Positions 22,144 through 31,209 of a stretch of 64,000 nt of DNA are shown here, piece after piece. How positions within the stretch are numbered: position 1 is the first letter of the stretch; the number at the start of each line of letters is the position of its first letter. The notes under the pieces were generated by a model, which ran no database searches, had not been told where the DNA came from, and saw nothing but the letters and a program-made list of their open reading frames with translations. Source of the DNA: Kribbella antibiotica (GTDB lineage Bacteria; Actinomycetota; Actinomycetes; Propionibacteriales; Kribbellaceae); contig NZ_SMKX01000019.1 in assembly GCF_004349055.1 (NCBI RefSeq), positions 25,591 to 89,590 of the forward strand, read 5' to 3'. Made by a program: the position numbers and the translations under genes.

Positions 22144-22760
22144 GGATCGTACTGACGGAGTTCGTCACGCTGGACGGTGTCAGCCAAGGTCCCGGTTCGC
22201 CGACCGAGGACACGACCGACGGATTCAGCCGCGGTGGCTGGCTGGTCCCGTTCATCGATGAGGTGTTTGTACGGCGCACTGCCGAGTGGCTGACCCTGGC
22301 CGACGGGTTGCTGCTCGGTCGGCGCACGTACGACGCCTTCGCGCGCGACTGGCCGCAGATCACGGACCCCGACGACCCGTTCACCGAGCGGATGAACGCA
22401 CTGCCGAAGTACGTCGTGAGCAGCACGTTGGCCGAAGGCAGCTGGAATCCGACGACGGTTGTCAGCGGTCTCGAGGGCGTTGCGGAGTTGAAGAAACTGC
22501 CGGGGAACGAACTGCAGATCCACGGCAGTGCGAGGCTCGGCAATGCCCTGCTGAAGGCGGGTCTGGTCGACCTCGTGCGGTTGGCGGTCGCGCCGACGGT
22601 GATCGGGGCCGGGCGTCGGCTGTTCGAGCACCCGGGCGATACGGCCGGGTTGAGGCTGGCCAAGCACGAGGCGACCCCGAGCGGTCTGTTGCTGCTGGAG
22701 TACGAGGCGGTCGGCGCCGCGCGGATGGCGGAGTACGAAGGCGTTACCGCGTTTGTCTGA
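22140..22760 (+). CDS. dihydrofolate reductase / RibD C-domain-like protein
   Basis: 206 residues. RibD_C fold: TEFVTLDGVSQGPGSPTED, LLLGRRTYDAFARDWP, LPKYVVSSTL, then LQIHGSARLGNALLKAGLVD and APTVIGAGRRLFEH. It lacks the catalytic Asp/Glu pattern of true FolA and belongs to the YyaP/YwjB-like group of unknown substrate that binds NADPH. Last gene of the ArsR operon; its end overlaps the convergent kinase gene by 17 bases. Confidence 0.87.
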   Translation: MRIVLTEFVTLDGVSQGPGSPTEDTTDGFSRGGWLVPFIDEVFVRRTAEWLTLADGLLLGRRTYDAFARDWPQITDPDDPFTERMNALPKYVVSSTLAEGSWNPTTVVSGLEGVAELKKLPGNELQIHGSARLGNALLKAGLVDLVRLAVAPTVIGAGRRLFEHPGDTAGLRLAKHEATPSGLLLLEYEAVGAARMAEYEGVTAFV

Positions 22761-23610
22761 AGTCTTCCAGGACGCGTTCGATGACTGTGAAGTCCGCGTT
22801 GACAGCGGCCTTCCAGAGTGCCCAGCCGCGGGCGCGTGCCCAGGTGCCCGCGTCCTGCCGCACGGCGGTTCGGAAGGTTTCGCGGGCTGCGCCGGTGAAG
22901 AAGGTGTACGCGATCGCCAGGTCGCAGGCCGGATCGCCGACGCCTGAGGTGCCGAAATCGATGACGGCCGACAGGCCTCCGTCCCGCACCAACAGGTTGC
23001 CGTAGGCAATATCGCCGTGGAACCACACCGGCGGTCGGTCGTAGGGATTGCTCAGAGCTGCGTTCCAGACCTCCGTGGCCAGGTCGGCATCGATCCTGTC
23101 CTTCAAGGAAACAAGGGCTTCGACGGTATCGGAGTGATAGTGCGCGGGCGGCGCGCCGCGGTAGAAGGTGTGCTCGCCTGCCGGCGGTCCGCCGGTCGCG
23201 TCGCACCGCTGGAGTGCGAGCACGAAATCAGCGATTGCCCGGGCGAACTCGTCCAGGTCCGGAACGGTTTCGACGGAGACCGTCTCGCCCGGGATCCAGC
23301 GCCGTACGGCCCAAGGGTGTGGGTAGCCCTGGCCTGGCTCGCCTTTGGCAACGGCTTCGGGGATCGCGACCGGGAGGGCGGGCGCCAGGATCGGCAGCCA
23401 GTGGTGTTCCTTGTCGACGGCAGCCACGTACCTCGCCGCTGTCGGAAGGCGAACGGTCAGTTCGGAGCCGAGCCGGTACGTGCGGTTGTCCCAGCCGTCG
23501 ACCTTCACCGGAGTGATCGGCAGTCCGGCCCACTGCGGGAACTGGTCGGCGATGAGCCGGCCGACGAGCGCGGCGTCGACTCCGGCGCGGCCGTCCTGGT
23601 GGTTCGTCAT
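22744..23610 (-). CDS. aminoglycoside phosphotransferase family protein (APH)
   Basis: 288 residues with kinase-like APH fold. Catalytic loop FHGDIAYGNLLV (His198, Asp200, Asn205) and metal-binding IDFGTSGVGDPACD (Asp218); the N-lobe has a short ATP loop around DNRTYRLG. The family includes aminoglycoside kinases and many kinases of unknown small-molecule substrates. Genomic context gives no resistance cluster, so resistance should not be assumed. Its 3' end overlaps the DHFR-like gene. Confidence 0.87.
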   Translation of the reverse strand: MTNHQDGRAGVDAALVGRLIADQFPQWAGLPITPVKVDGWDNRTYRLGSELTVRLPTAARYVAAVDKEHHWLPILAPALPVAIPEAVAKGEPGQGYPHPWAVRRWIPGETVSVETVPDLDEFARAIADFVLALQRCDATGGPPAGEHTFYRGAPPAHYHSDTVEALVSLKDRIDADLATEVWNAALSNPYDRPPVWFHGDIAYGNLLVRDGGLSAVIDFGTSGVGDPACDLAIAYTFFTGAARETFRTAVRQDAGTWARARGWALWKAAVNADFTVIERVLEDFRQTR

Positions 23611-23651
23611 GGCCCGAGTTTCCCGGATGGACAGTTCCGGGGACCAACGGT

Positions 23652-24086
23652 TTAGTCGGCGGCTACAGAGTCGGTGAGGAACGCGAGGATCGTGCGCAGT
23701 TCCTCGTCGGTGCGTGTCGCCAGCACGGCCTGCATGCGCGCGCCCTGTTCGACGTACATCGGCATGAAGGTTTTCTGGATGGCCTCTGTCGAGGCTGTCA
23801 CCACGACCTTGCGGCGGTCGGCGCGATCGGGGCTGCGGGTGACGAAGCCGTGTGCCTCGAGCCGGTCGAGCACCCCGGTGACCGTGCCGGAGGTGAGGCC
23901 GCTGTACTCCGCGAGTTGCCGTGGGGTGAGCGGGCCGTGCGTTTGCAGCAGTGTCATGAACTGCGAGTCGCTGGCGCCGAGCCCGAGCTTGGCGGAGACG
24001 GAGTGGTTGAACAGGATCACGTCCGCGATGAACCGGATCATTTGCTGCTGGATCCTCGCGGCGAGCTCTTTGCTGGCATTGGTCAT
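23652..24086 (-). CDS. MarR family transcriptional regulator
   Basis: 144 residues. MarR fold: DSQFMTLLQTHGPLTPRQLAEYSG, TSGTVTGVLDRLEAHGFVTRSPD and wing RADRRKVVVTA. ATG 24086 is preceded by GAGG at 6-7 bases; the frame is open further up but that would run through the operators. It is divergent from the FAD monooxygenase and likely controls it. Confidence 0.88.
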   Translation of the reverse strand: MTNASKELAARIQQQMIRFIADVILFNHSVSAKLGLGASDSQFMTLLQTHGPLTPRQLAEYSGLTSGTVTGVLDRLEAHGFVTRSPDRADRRKVVVTASTEAIQKTFMPMYVEQGARMQAVLATRTDEELRTILAFLTDSVAAD

Positions 24087-24129
24087 GGTCCGCCTCAGCA
24101 TAGAGGGCTTGCTTTTCTCTCGGATCTCC

Positions 24130-24157
24130 AAGATACTCATTGTATCAAGATACTTGA
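24130..24157. promoter_or_regulatory. overlapping GATAC/GTATC dyads, probable MarR operator
   Basis: GATAC (24132-24136), GTATC (24142-24146) and GATAC (24149-24153) form overlapping inverted repeats, and TCAAG-ATA-CTTGA (24145-24157) forms another with a 3-base centre. The site lies between the divergent MarR and monooxygenase genes. Confidence 0.6.
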
Positions 24158-24183
24158 AGGTGCGAGATAATTGAGGAGAATTC

Positions 24184-25530
24184 ATGAAGGTGCTGGTGAT
24201 CGGGGGTGGGACCGGCGGGCTCGCGTTGGCCCACGGGCTGGTGCGGGCTGGGATCGAGGTGGCGGTGTTCGAGCGCGACGCGCTGCGCACCGACGGGCTG
24301 CACGGCTACCGCGTCGGCATCGACCCGGACGGGAGTCGGGCGCTGCATGCACTGCTGCCGGCCGAGCTGTATGACACCTTCGTGGCGACCAGGGCTCGCG
24401 ACCCGAAGTACTTCAACATGCTCACCGAGGACCTCAAGGAGGTCCTGTCGATGGAGCTGCCGCCGGACCCCGACCCGATCGAGAGCGAGAAGTCGATCAG
24501 CCGGATGACGATGCGGCAGGTTCTGCTGACCGGGCTCGACGACGTGGTGCAGTACGGCAAGGAGTTCACCCGCTTCGAGCAGCGCGGCGACCAGGTGACT
24601 GCCTACTTTGCCGACGGTACGACGGCCACCGGCGACCTGCTGGTTGCCGCCGACGGCTCAGGCTCCCGGGTACGGCGGCAATATCTTCCGCACGCGCAGA
24701 TGGAGGAGACCGGGATCATCTCGATCGCCGGCAAGCTGCCGATCACCGCGGAGAGCCGGAAGCTGGTGTCGCCGAAGGTGTTCGAGGGCATCAGCATGGT
24801 GAGCGCGCCGCACGGGTTCGGCTGCATCCTGCACGTGATGGAGTTCCAGTGGGACCGCGACGGCAACATGAAGAGCGGTATCGGTGGAAACACCGAGGAG
24901 CTCATCCGGCGCTGGCCCGGTCTGCAGTTCGACAACACCCGCGACTACATGAACTGGGGTCTGTGGGCGTCGAAGGAGAAGTTCCCGGCCGATGTCATGG
25001 AGCTGGGCGGTCGCGAGCTGGTCGACCTGGCGTTGAAGATCACGCCCGGCTGGAGTCCGCAGCTGCGCAAGCTGCTCGAGTTGACCGATGTCAGTACGTG
25101 CTTCCCGGTCAACATCCGGACCTCGGTGCCCATTGGGCCGTGGCAGACCACTAATGTGACGCTGATCGGCGACGCAATCCACACCATGACGCCGGGCCGC
25201 GGGGTGGGTGCGAATACGGCGCTCCGGGACGCGGTGAACCTGTGTCGTCAGCTGGTGGAGGTCCGGGATGGCCGCAGTGAGCTGATTTCGGCGGTTTATG
25301 AGTACGAAGCGAAGATGATCGAGTACGGCTTCGACGCCGTAGTGAAGTCACGCGCGCAGATGACGTCGGACGATCCGATGCACAAGCCGGTGATCGGCCG
25401 GCTGGCGCTTGCCGGGATGCGCACGGCCATGCGGACCGTCAATCACCTGCCGCCGGTCAAGCGCCGTATGCGCGAGTCGATGCTCGCCTTCCGCGGCGCC
25501 GACCGGGAGGAGTTGGAACTCAAGCTCTAG
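24184..25530 (+). CDS. FAD-dependent monooxygenase (PHBH-like)
   Basis: 448 residues. N-terminal Rossmann VIGGGTGGLALAHGL (residues 5-19) binds FAD, AADGSGSRVRRQYLP is the middle DG motif, and LIGDAIHTMTPGRGVGANTALRDA is the C-terminal GD motif. This set defines NAD(P)H-dependent aromatic or polyketide hydroxylases. GAGGAG precedes the ATG closely. It is divergent from MarR and probably induced by an aromatic or antibiotic-like compound. Confidence 0.9.
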   Translation: MKVLVIGGGTGGLALAHGLVRAGIEVAVFERDALRTDGLHGYRVGIDPDGSRALHALLPAELYDTFVATRARDPKYFNMLTEDLKEVLSMELPPDPDPIESEKSISRMTMRQVLLTGLDDVVQYGKEFTRFEQRGDQVTAYFADGTTATGDLLVAADGSGSRVRRQYLPHAQMEETGIISIAGKLPITAESRKLVSPKVFEGISMVSAPHGFGCILHVMEFQWDRDGNMKSGIGGNTEELIRRWPGLQFDNTRDYMNWGLWASKEKFPADVMELGGRELVDLALKITPGWSPQLRKLLELTDVSTCFPVNIRTSVPIGPWQTTNVTLIGDAIHTMTPGRGVGANTALRDAVNLCRQLVEVRDGRSELISAVYEYEAKMIEYGFDAVVKSRAQMTSDDPMHKPVIGRLALAGMRTAMRTVNHLPPVKRRMRESMLAFRGADREELELKL

Positions 25531-25991
25531 TGCTGACCCACGTGCTCGGAGACGGCGTCGAAGACGCGGCCGATCGCGGCGAAGTCCTCAGGGCTCGCCA
25601 GGTCGACCAGGTTTGCCCGGACGCTCTCCACGTGGGTCGGCGCCGCCTCCACCAGGAGGTCGTGGCCCGCATCGGTCAGCTCGGCCCAGACGCCCCGCTT
25701 GTCGCTCGTGCAGGAGGTCCGCCGCACCAGCTCGGCGCCTTCGAGGCGGCCGATGGTGTGCGTCAGTCGGGAGCGGCTCTGGTGCAGCCGGTCGGCGAGG
25801 TCCGCCATCCGCAGTCGCCGATCGGGCGACTCGGAAAGCCGGACCAGGATCTCGTAGTCGTTGATCCCGATGCCGAAGCGGCGGAGCTCATCGTCCAGCT
25901 TCGCCATCAGGCGCGCCGTGCCCAGCAGGTACGCGCGCCACGCCACCTGCTGCTCTGGATTCAGCCAGCGAGTCTCAGTCGTCATCGTCAC
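25527..25991 (-). CDS. MarR family transcriptional regulator
   Basis: 154 residues. MarR fold with INDYEILVRLSESPDRRLRMADLADRL, QSRSRLTHTIGRLEGAELVRRTS and the wing SDKRGVWAELTDAG. GTG 25991 fits a leaderless promoter; ATG 25985 two codons later is the alternative. Its stop overlaps the monooxygenase stop by 4 bases. It is divergent from YceI with several dyads between. Confidence 0.86.
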   Translation of the reverse strand: MTMTTETRWLNPEQQVAWRAYLLGTARLMAKLDDELRRFGIGINDYEILVRLSESPDRRLRMADLADRLHQSRSRLTHTIGRLEGAELVRRTSCTSDKRGVWAELTDAGHDLLVEAAPTHVESVRANLVDLASPEDFAAIGRVFDAVSEHVGQH

Positions 25992-26004
25992 GTGGACCAG
26001 TGTA
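25992..26004 (-). promoter_or_regulatory. leaderless promoter (-10 TACACT) of the MarR gene
   Basis: On the minus strand TACACT (26004-25999) is followed by 7 bases and then GTG 25991. There is no Shine-Dalgarno sequence before this start. Confidence 0.5.
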
Positions 26005-26043
26005 CCGGGAATGTAATTGACTTTTAAACCGTTGATCCGTACT

Positions 26044-26074
26044 GTCGTGTTCATCAGGTTGACACGACAACCTG
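26044..26074. promoter_or_regulatory. two interlocking dyads upstream of YceI/MarR
   Basis: GTCGTGT (26044-26050) pairs with ACACGAC (26062-26068). CAGGTTG (26055-26061) pairs with CAACCTG (26068-26074). All arms are perfect 7-mers and the two dyads share bases, so only one could form as a hairpin at a time; as DNA sites they look like adjacent operators. Confidence 0.5.
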
Positions 26075-26124
26075 ACCCTGACAAGTCGCCCCCCGGCACC
26101 GCTTGCACCTTCTGAGAGGACCTC

Positions 26125-26691
26125 ATGACCGAGACCGTCACCACCCCCACCACCACGATCCCCGGCCTCGTCGCGGGGACCTACTCCCTCGACGCGGCGC
26201 ACACGGAGATCGGCTTCACCGTCCGCCACCTGATGACCAAGGTGCGCGGCACCTTCCAGGAGTTCACCGGCGACATCGTCGTCAAGGATTCGCTGGAGGA
26301 GTCGACCGCGAACGTCGTCATCGAGCTCGCGTCGGTCCACACCCGCAACGACCAGCGCGACGGTCACCTGCGCTCCGGCGACTTCTTCGACGCCGAGAAC
26401 ACCCCGAAGATGACGTTTGCGAGCACCACCCTGAAGGCCGAGGGCGACGACTACGTCCTGGCCGGCGAGCTGACCATCAAGGACGTCACCAAGCCGATCG
26501 AGCTTGCGTTCGAGTTCCTGGGTGTCGAGCAGAACGCCTACGGCCAGACCATCCTCGGCTTCGAGGCCTCCACCTCGATCAGCCGCAAGGAGTGGGGCAT
26601 CGACTTCAACGTGCCGCTCGAGGGCGGCAAGCTCCTCATCGGCGACAAGGTGGACATCCACCTCGACGTGCAGGCTGCACTGCAGGCCTGA
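26125..26691 (+). CDS. YceI family lipid-binding-like protein
   Basis: 188 residues with the YceI beta-barrel pattern: GTYSLDAAHTEIGFTVRHLM (about 18-37), HTRNDQRDGHLRSGDFFDAENTPKMTF (about 72-98), GELTIKDVTKPIELAFE and a final LLIGDKVDIHLDVQA. There is no signal peptide, so the protein is probably cytoplasmic, unlike E. coli YceI. The fold binds polyprenoid or isoprenoid lipids. AGAGGA lies just before the ATG, and a strong terminator follows. Confidence 0.9.
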   Translation: MTETVTTPTTTIPGLVAGTYSLDAAHTEIGFTVRHLMTKVRGTFQEFTGDIVVKDSLEESTANVVIELASVHTRNDQRDGHLRSGDFFDAENTPKMTFASTTLKAEGDDYVLAGELTIKDVTKPIELAFEFLGVEQNAYGQTILGFEASTSISRKEWGIDFNVPLEGGKLLIGDKVDIHLDVQAALQA

Positions 26692-26703
26692 CCTGTCTGA
26701 CAA

Positions 26704-26733
26704 AAGCCCCGCATCCAGGTGGATGCGGGGCTT
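26704..26733 (+). terminator. intrinsic terminator after YceI
   Basis: A 13-bp perfect stem AAGCCCCGCATCC / GGATGCGGGGCTT with a 4-base loop (AGGT), followed by CTTTA. It can also serve the convergent TetR gene, because AAAAG precedes the stem. Confidence 0.9.
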
Positions 26734-26749
26734 CTTTATGTGGTCCGTG

Positions 26750-27349
26750 TTATGTCTGGACCATCCGGTGGGCGAGGTCCGCGTACAGCTTGCCCAATGC
26801 GTCCGGGTCGCCGCGATGCGGCGTGTACCAGCGAGCGACGTCAATCGACAGTGACAGTACGGCGAGCGTCGTACCAGGCAGGTCCGGTACGGCGAACGAA
26901 CCATCCTGTACGCCGTCAGCCAGCACCTGCTCGATTTCCGTCGAAATGGCCCGCCGGATCGTCGCCACCTCGGCCAGGTGTTCGGGGGAGAGTGCATTCA
27001 GCTCGTACTGCACCACGTGCGCGATGGTGTGGTGCCGGGCGTGCCATGCGGTGAACGCTGCGACCAGTCCGCGGAGCCGGTCCGCCGGAGTGCCGCCTTG
27101 GTCGGCAGAGCGCAGTACCTCAAGCGCTGCGTTGTGGCCGTAGAGGCTGATCTCGAAGAGCAGTCGTTCCTTCGAGGGGTAGTGCACGTAGAGCGCAGCT
27201 GGACTCATCCCGGCGCGAGACGCGATGTCCCGTGTGGTGGTCGCCTGGAAGCCGCGCTCGGCGAATGCGTCGATGGCGCCGCGGATCAGCCGGCGGGCGG
27301 CGGCGGGCTCGACGTGATCCCAATCGAGGGAATCGGTGACTGCGGACAC
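26750..27349 (-). CDS. TetR family regulator of an acyl-CoA catabolic operon
   Basis: 199 residues from GTG 27349. HTH: RRLIRGAIDAFAERGFQA, TTRDIASRAGMSPAALYVHYPSKERLL (about 15-60). The C-terminal domain resembles TetR regulators of fatty acid and acyl-CoA genes. An in-frame GTG at 27397 would add 16 residues, but that stretch contains the operator palindrome, so the internal GTG is preferred. It is divergent from acyl-CoA dehydrogenase, thiolase and SDR genes and is the likely repressor, perhaps with an acyl-CoA ligand. Confidence 0.83.
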   Translation of the reverse strand: MSAVTDSLDWDHVEPAAARRLIRGAIDAFAERGFQATTTRDIASRAGMSPAALYVHYPSKERLLFEISLYGHNAALEVLRSADQGGTPADRLRGLVAAFTAWHARHHTIAHVVQYELNALSPEHLAEVATIRRAISTEIEQVLADGVQDGSFAVPDLPGTTLAVLSLSIDVARWYTPHRGDPDALGKLYADLAHRMVQT

Positions 27350-27376
27350 GTTGACACCCTGCACCAAACGGGTGAA

Positions 27377-27394
27377 GCTAAGCAAGCGCTTAGC
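27377..27394. promoter_or_regulatory. TetR operator GCTAAGC-N4-GCTTAGC
   Basis: An 18-base dyad with 7-base perfect arms lies between the divergent TetR and acyl-CoA dehydrogenase genes, about 46 bases before the dehydrogenase ATG. The size and symmetry fit a TetR dimer. Confidence 0.72.
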
Positions 27395-27439
27395 CACGCG
27401 TAGTTAGATCAAACACAGGTCGAAATATCGGAGGGCACG

Positions 27440-28585
27440 ATGGACCGCGTCATCTTCAACGAGGATCACCACGCCTTCCGGGCCAGTGCCAAGGAGTACT
27501 GCGACCGCTCGCTGGTGCCGCGGATGGAGCAGTTCCTCGAGGAGAAGACGATCGAGCGGGCCGCCTGGCTCGAGGCCGGTAAGCAGGGCTTCCTCGGTCT
27601 CGACGTGCCCGAGGAGTACGGCGGCTCCAGCGTCGGCGACTACCGGTTCAACCAGGTGTTCGCCGAGGAGGTCTCGAAGGTCTCCGCCGCGCTGTCGAGC
27701 TGTTTCGGCATCCACTACGACTGCGCTGCGCCGTACTTCGTCGACCTCGGCACCGAGGAGCAGAAGCAGCGCTGGCTGCCGAAGTTCTGCTCCGGTGAGT
27801 ACATCGCCGCGATCGGGATGACCGAGCCGTCCGGCGGCTCCGACCTGGCCGCGCTGAAGACCACCGCGAAGAAGGCCGACGGCGGCTGGGTGCTGAACGG
27901 CTCCAAGACCTTCATCACCAACGGCGACATGGCCGACCTCGTCATCGTGGCCGCCCGCACCACCCCGGAGAAGGGCGCGAAGGGCATCACGCTGTTCGTG
28001 GTCGAGGAAGGCATGGAGGGCTTCGCCCGCGGGCGCAAGCTGGACAAGGTCGGCCAGACCGAGTCCGGTACCTCGGAGCTCTTCTTCGAGGACCTCTTCG
28101 TTGCCGACGACAACGTTCTCGGTGAGCTCGACCGCGGCTTCATCCACATGATGGAGCGCCTCGCCCAGGAGCGGATCGGCGCCGCGGTGTCGAATATCGC
28201 GCACGCCGCGCAGATCCTCGACGAGACCATCGACTACGTGAAGCAGCGCAAGGCCTTCGGCCAGGCGATCGGCTCGTTCCAGTACAACAAGTTCCTGATC
28301 GCCGAGCTGGTCACCAAGGTCGAGGTCACCCAGGCCTATGTCGACAACGGCGTGGTCGCGCACGACGAGAACCGGCTGACCGCCGTCGACGCCGCCAAGA
28401 CCAAGTGGTGGAGCGCGCACGTGCAGAACGAGGTGCTCGACGCCTGCGTCCAGCTGCACGGCGGCTACGGCTACATGAACGAGTACCGCGTCGCCCGCGC
28501 CTGGCGCGATGCGCGCGTCACCAAGATCTGGGCAGGATCGAACGAGATCATGAAGGAACTCATCGGCCGCGATTTGGGCCTGTAA
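27440..28585 (+). CDS. acyl-CoA dehydrogenase
   Basis: 381 residues, the usual length. Family signatures: AIGMTEPSGGSDLAALKTTA, GSKTFITNGDMADLVIV, RKAFGQAIGSFQYNKFLIAEL, and QLHGGYGYMNEYRVARAWRDARV, where the Glu in NEY is the expected catalytic base. It removes two hydrogens from acyl-CoA, with FAD passing electrons to ETF. GGAGG is 6-7 bases before the ATG. First gene of a three-gene operon with thiolase and SDR. Confidence 0.93.
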   Translation: MDRVIFNEDHHAFRASAKEYCDRSLVPRMEQFLEEKTIERAAWLEAGKQGFLGLDVPEEYGGSSVGDYRFNQVFAEEVSKVSAALSSCFGIHYDCAAPYFVDLGTEEQKQRWLPKFCSGEYIAAIGMTEPSGGSDLAALKTTAKKADGGWVLNGSKTFITNGDMADLVIVAARTTPEKGAKGITLFVVEEGMEGFARGRKLDKVGQTESGTSELFFEDLFVADDNVLGELDRGFIHMMERLAQERIGAAVSNIAHAAQILDETIDYVKQRKAFGQAIGSFQYNKFLIAELVTKVEVTQAYVDNGVVAHDENRLTAVDAAKTKWWSAHVQNEVLDACVQLHGGYGYMNEYRVARAWRDARVTKIWAGSNEIMKELIGRDLGL

Positions 28586-28601
28586 GAAAGGTATCCCGGA
28601 C

Positions 28602-29821
<1,220 letters not shown>

Positions 29822-29822
<1 letters not shown>

Positions 29823-30577
29823 TGAGCCTGGAAAACCGTACGGCGATCGTCACCGGAGCCTCCCGGGGTATCGGGCTGGCGATCGCCCAGCGTCTCGTCG
29901 CGGACGGCGCTCGCGTCGTCATCACCGGACGCAATCAGGATGCCCTCGACGAAGCGGTCAAGACCCTTGGCGGTCGCAAGCACGCCTTGGCGATCGCGGG
30001 GAACGCCGCGGACGGCGCGCATCGCGGATCCACGGTCGCGGCGGCCGTGGCGACGTACGGATCGCTTGATCTGCTGGTGAACAACACCGGGATCAACCCG
30101 ATCTACGGCGACCTGCTCGATATCGAAGCCGGTGTCGCGGCCAAGATGGTCGACACGAACGTGCTCGCCACGATCTCCTGGGTGAAGGCCTGCCGGGACG
30201 CGTGGATGGGCAACCACGGCGGCGCTGTGGTCAACGTGTCCTCGCTGGCCGGGCTCGCCCCGTCGCCGGGCATCGGCTGGTACGGCGCCACCAAGGCGAT
30301 GCTGTCCCGCGTCACGGCCGAGCTTGCGTTGGAGCTCTCACCGGAGATCCGGATCAACGCCGTGGCTCCGGCGGTGGTGAAGACAAAGTTCGCCGGAGCC
30401 CTCTACGAAGGACGTGAGGAAGAGGTCGCGGGGACGTACCCACTGGCCCGCCTCGGCCTCCCCGAGGATGTCGCCTCGCTGGTGTGGTTCCTGCTGTCCG
30501 ACGAGGCATCCTGGATCACCGGTCAGACCATCACCATCGACGGCGGCCTCACCCTCAAAGGCGGCATGGTCGGCTAG
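29822..30577 (+). CDS. short-chain dehydrogenase/reductase
   Basis: 251 residues. Cofactor loop TGASRGIG (residues 11-18), NNTG (NNAG variant, about 88) and catalytic YGATKAM (Tyr-x3-Lys, about 155-159), preceded by NVSSLAG with the Ser. ITIDGGLTLKGG ends the fold. It is likely a 3-hydroxyacyl or related alcohol dehydrogenase acting with the upstream thiolase. The start at 29822 overlaps the thiolase stop; a longer frame is open upstream but has no SDR sequence. Confidence 0.9.
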
Positions 30578-30589
30578 TTCGACGACAGG

Positions 30590-31156
30590 CTAGGGCTGAC
30601 GGCCCTGCCAAGCGGCGAGGCGGTCGTACGGCGATGCATCGTCGGCGACCGCTACGACCGGGCCGAACGGAACCGCACCGCCCCGCGGTTCGGCCGGCAG
30701 GTTGTGGCGGAGCATCGGCAGCACGGTGTTCGCCAAGTCGTCGTCGAGTTGATCAAGTCGCCCGGTCGCCTTCGCCAGGTCCCACGAGTGCGTGGTGAGC
30801 TCACCGGTGTAGGCGCCGATGGCGGCTGCTCCCGGCATGGTGCCGAACGGCAGCTTGCAGATCCGGCCGAGGATCGAGTCGTCGGTCAGTGTCACATCGA
30901 GCGCCACCCGGTGCTCTTTCCAGGCCGCGGCCACATCGGGACTGTCGGTCACCATCGGGATGCTCAGCGGATCGCCGCCGGTCAGCGCGAGGTCGATGCG
31001 GGCAATGACCGACAGTAGGTGTGCCTGCAACGTGCGGACGTCGTACTCCGGGCAAGGTGTCGGCTTCGCGAGGTCGTCGAGGCTGGTGGTGTTGATCAGG
31101 TGCTGCGTCTGGTCGAGGGCCCGGACGAACATCGGGCGTGGGTCTGCGTTTGTCAT
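30590..31156 (-). CDS. TIGR03086-like / maleylpyruvate isomerase N-domain (DinB fold) protein
   Basis: 188 residues. The four-helix DinB-like fold is indicated by TPCPEYDVRTLQAHLLSVI (usually a metal-binding His after the WxVRDLxxH pattern) and GELTTHSWDLAKATGR, with a second His. Some relatives use mycothiol. It is divergent from a WYL regulator, its probable controller. ATG 31186 would extend it over the divergent promoter, so 31156 is preferred. The exact reaction is unknown. Confidence 0.8.
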   Translation of the reverse strand: MTNADPRPMFVRALDQTQHLINTTSLDDLAKPTPCPEYDVRTLQAHLLSVIARIDLALTGGDPLSIPMVTDSPDVAAAWKEHRVALDVTLTDDSILGRICKLPFGTMPGAAAIGAYTGELTTHSWDLAKATGRLDQLDDDLANTVLPMLRHNLPAEPRGGAVPFGPVVAVADDASPYDRLAAWQGRQP

Positions 31157-31180
31157 GTCCCCACTCTCGGGCCCTATAGG

Positions 31181-31195
31181 TGACATCTACTGTCG
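31181..31195. promoter_or_regulatory. possible YafY operator TGACA-N5-TGTCG
   Basis: An imperfect dyad (TGACA/TGTCG, one mismatch) lies between the divergent DinB-type and WYL genes. YafY-like WYL regulators often act on a neighbouring DinB-type gene; the site itself is only a candidate. Confidence 0.35.
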
Positions 31196-31209
31196 TCTAT
31201 TCTCGAGAG

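Noticed and set aside
22744..23610. Aminoglycoside resistance gene
   Set aside because: The APH family is broad, the neighbourhood has no resistance context, and substrate residues cannot be judged by eye.
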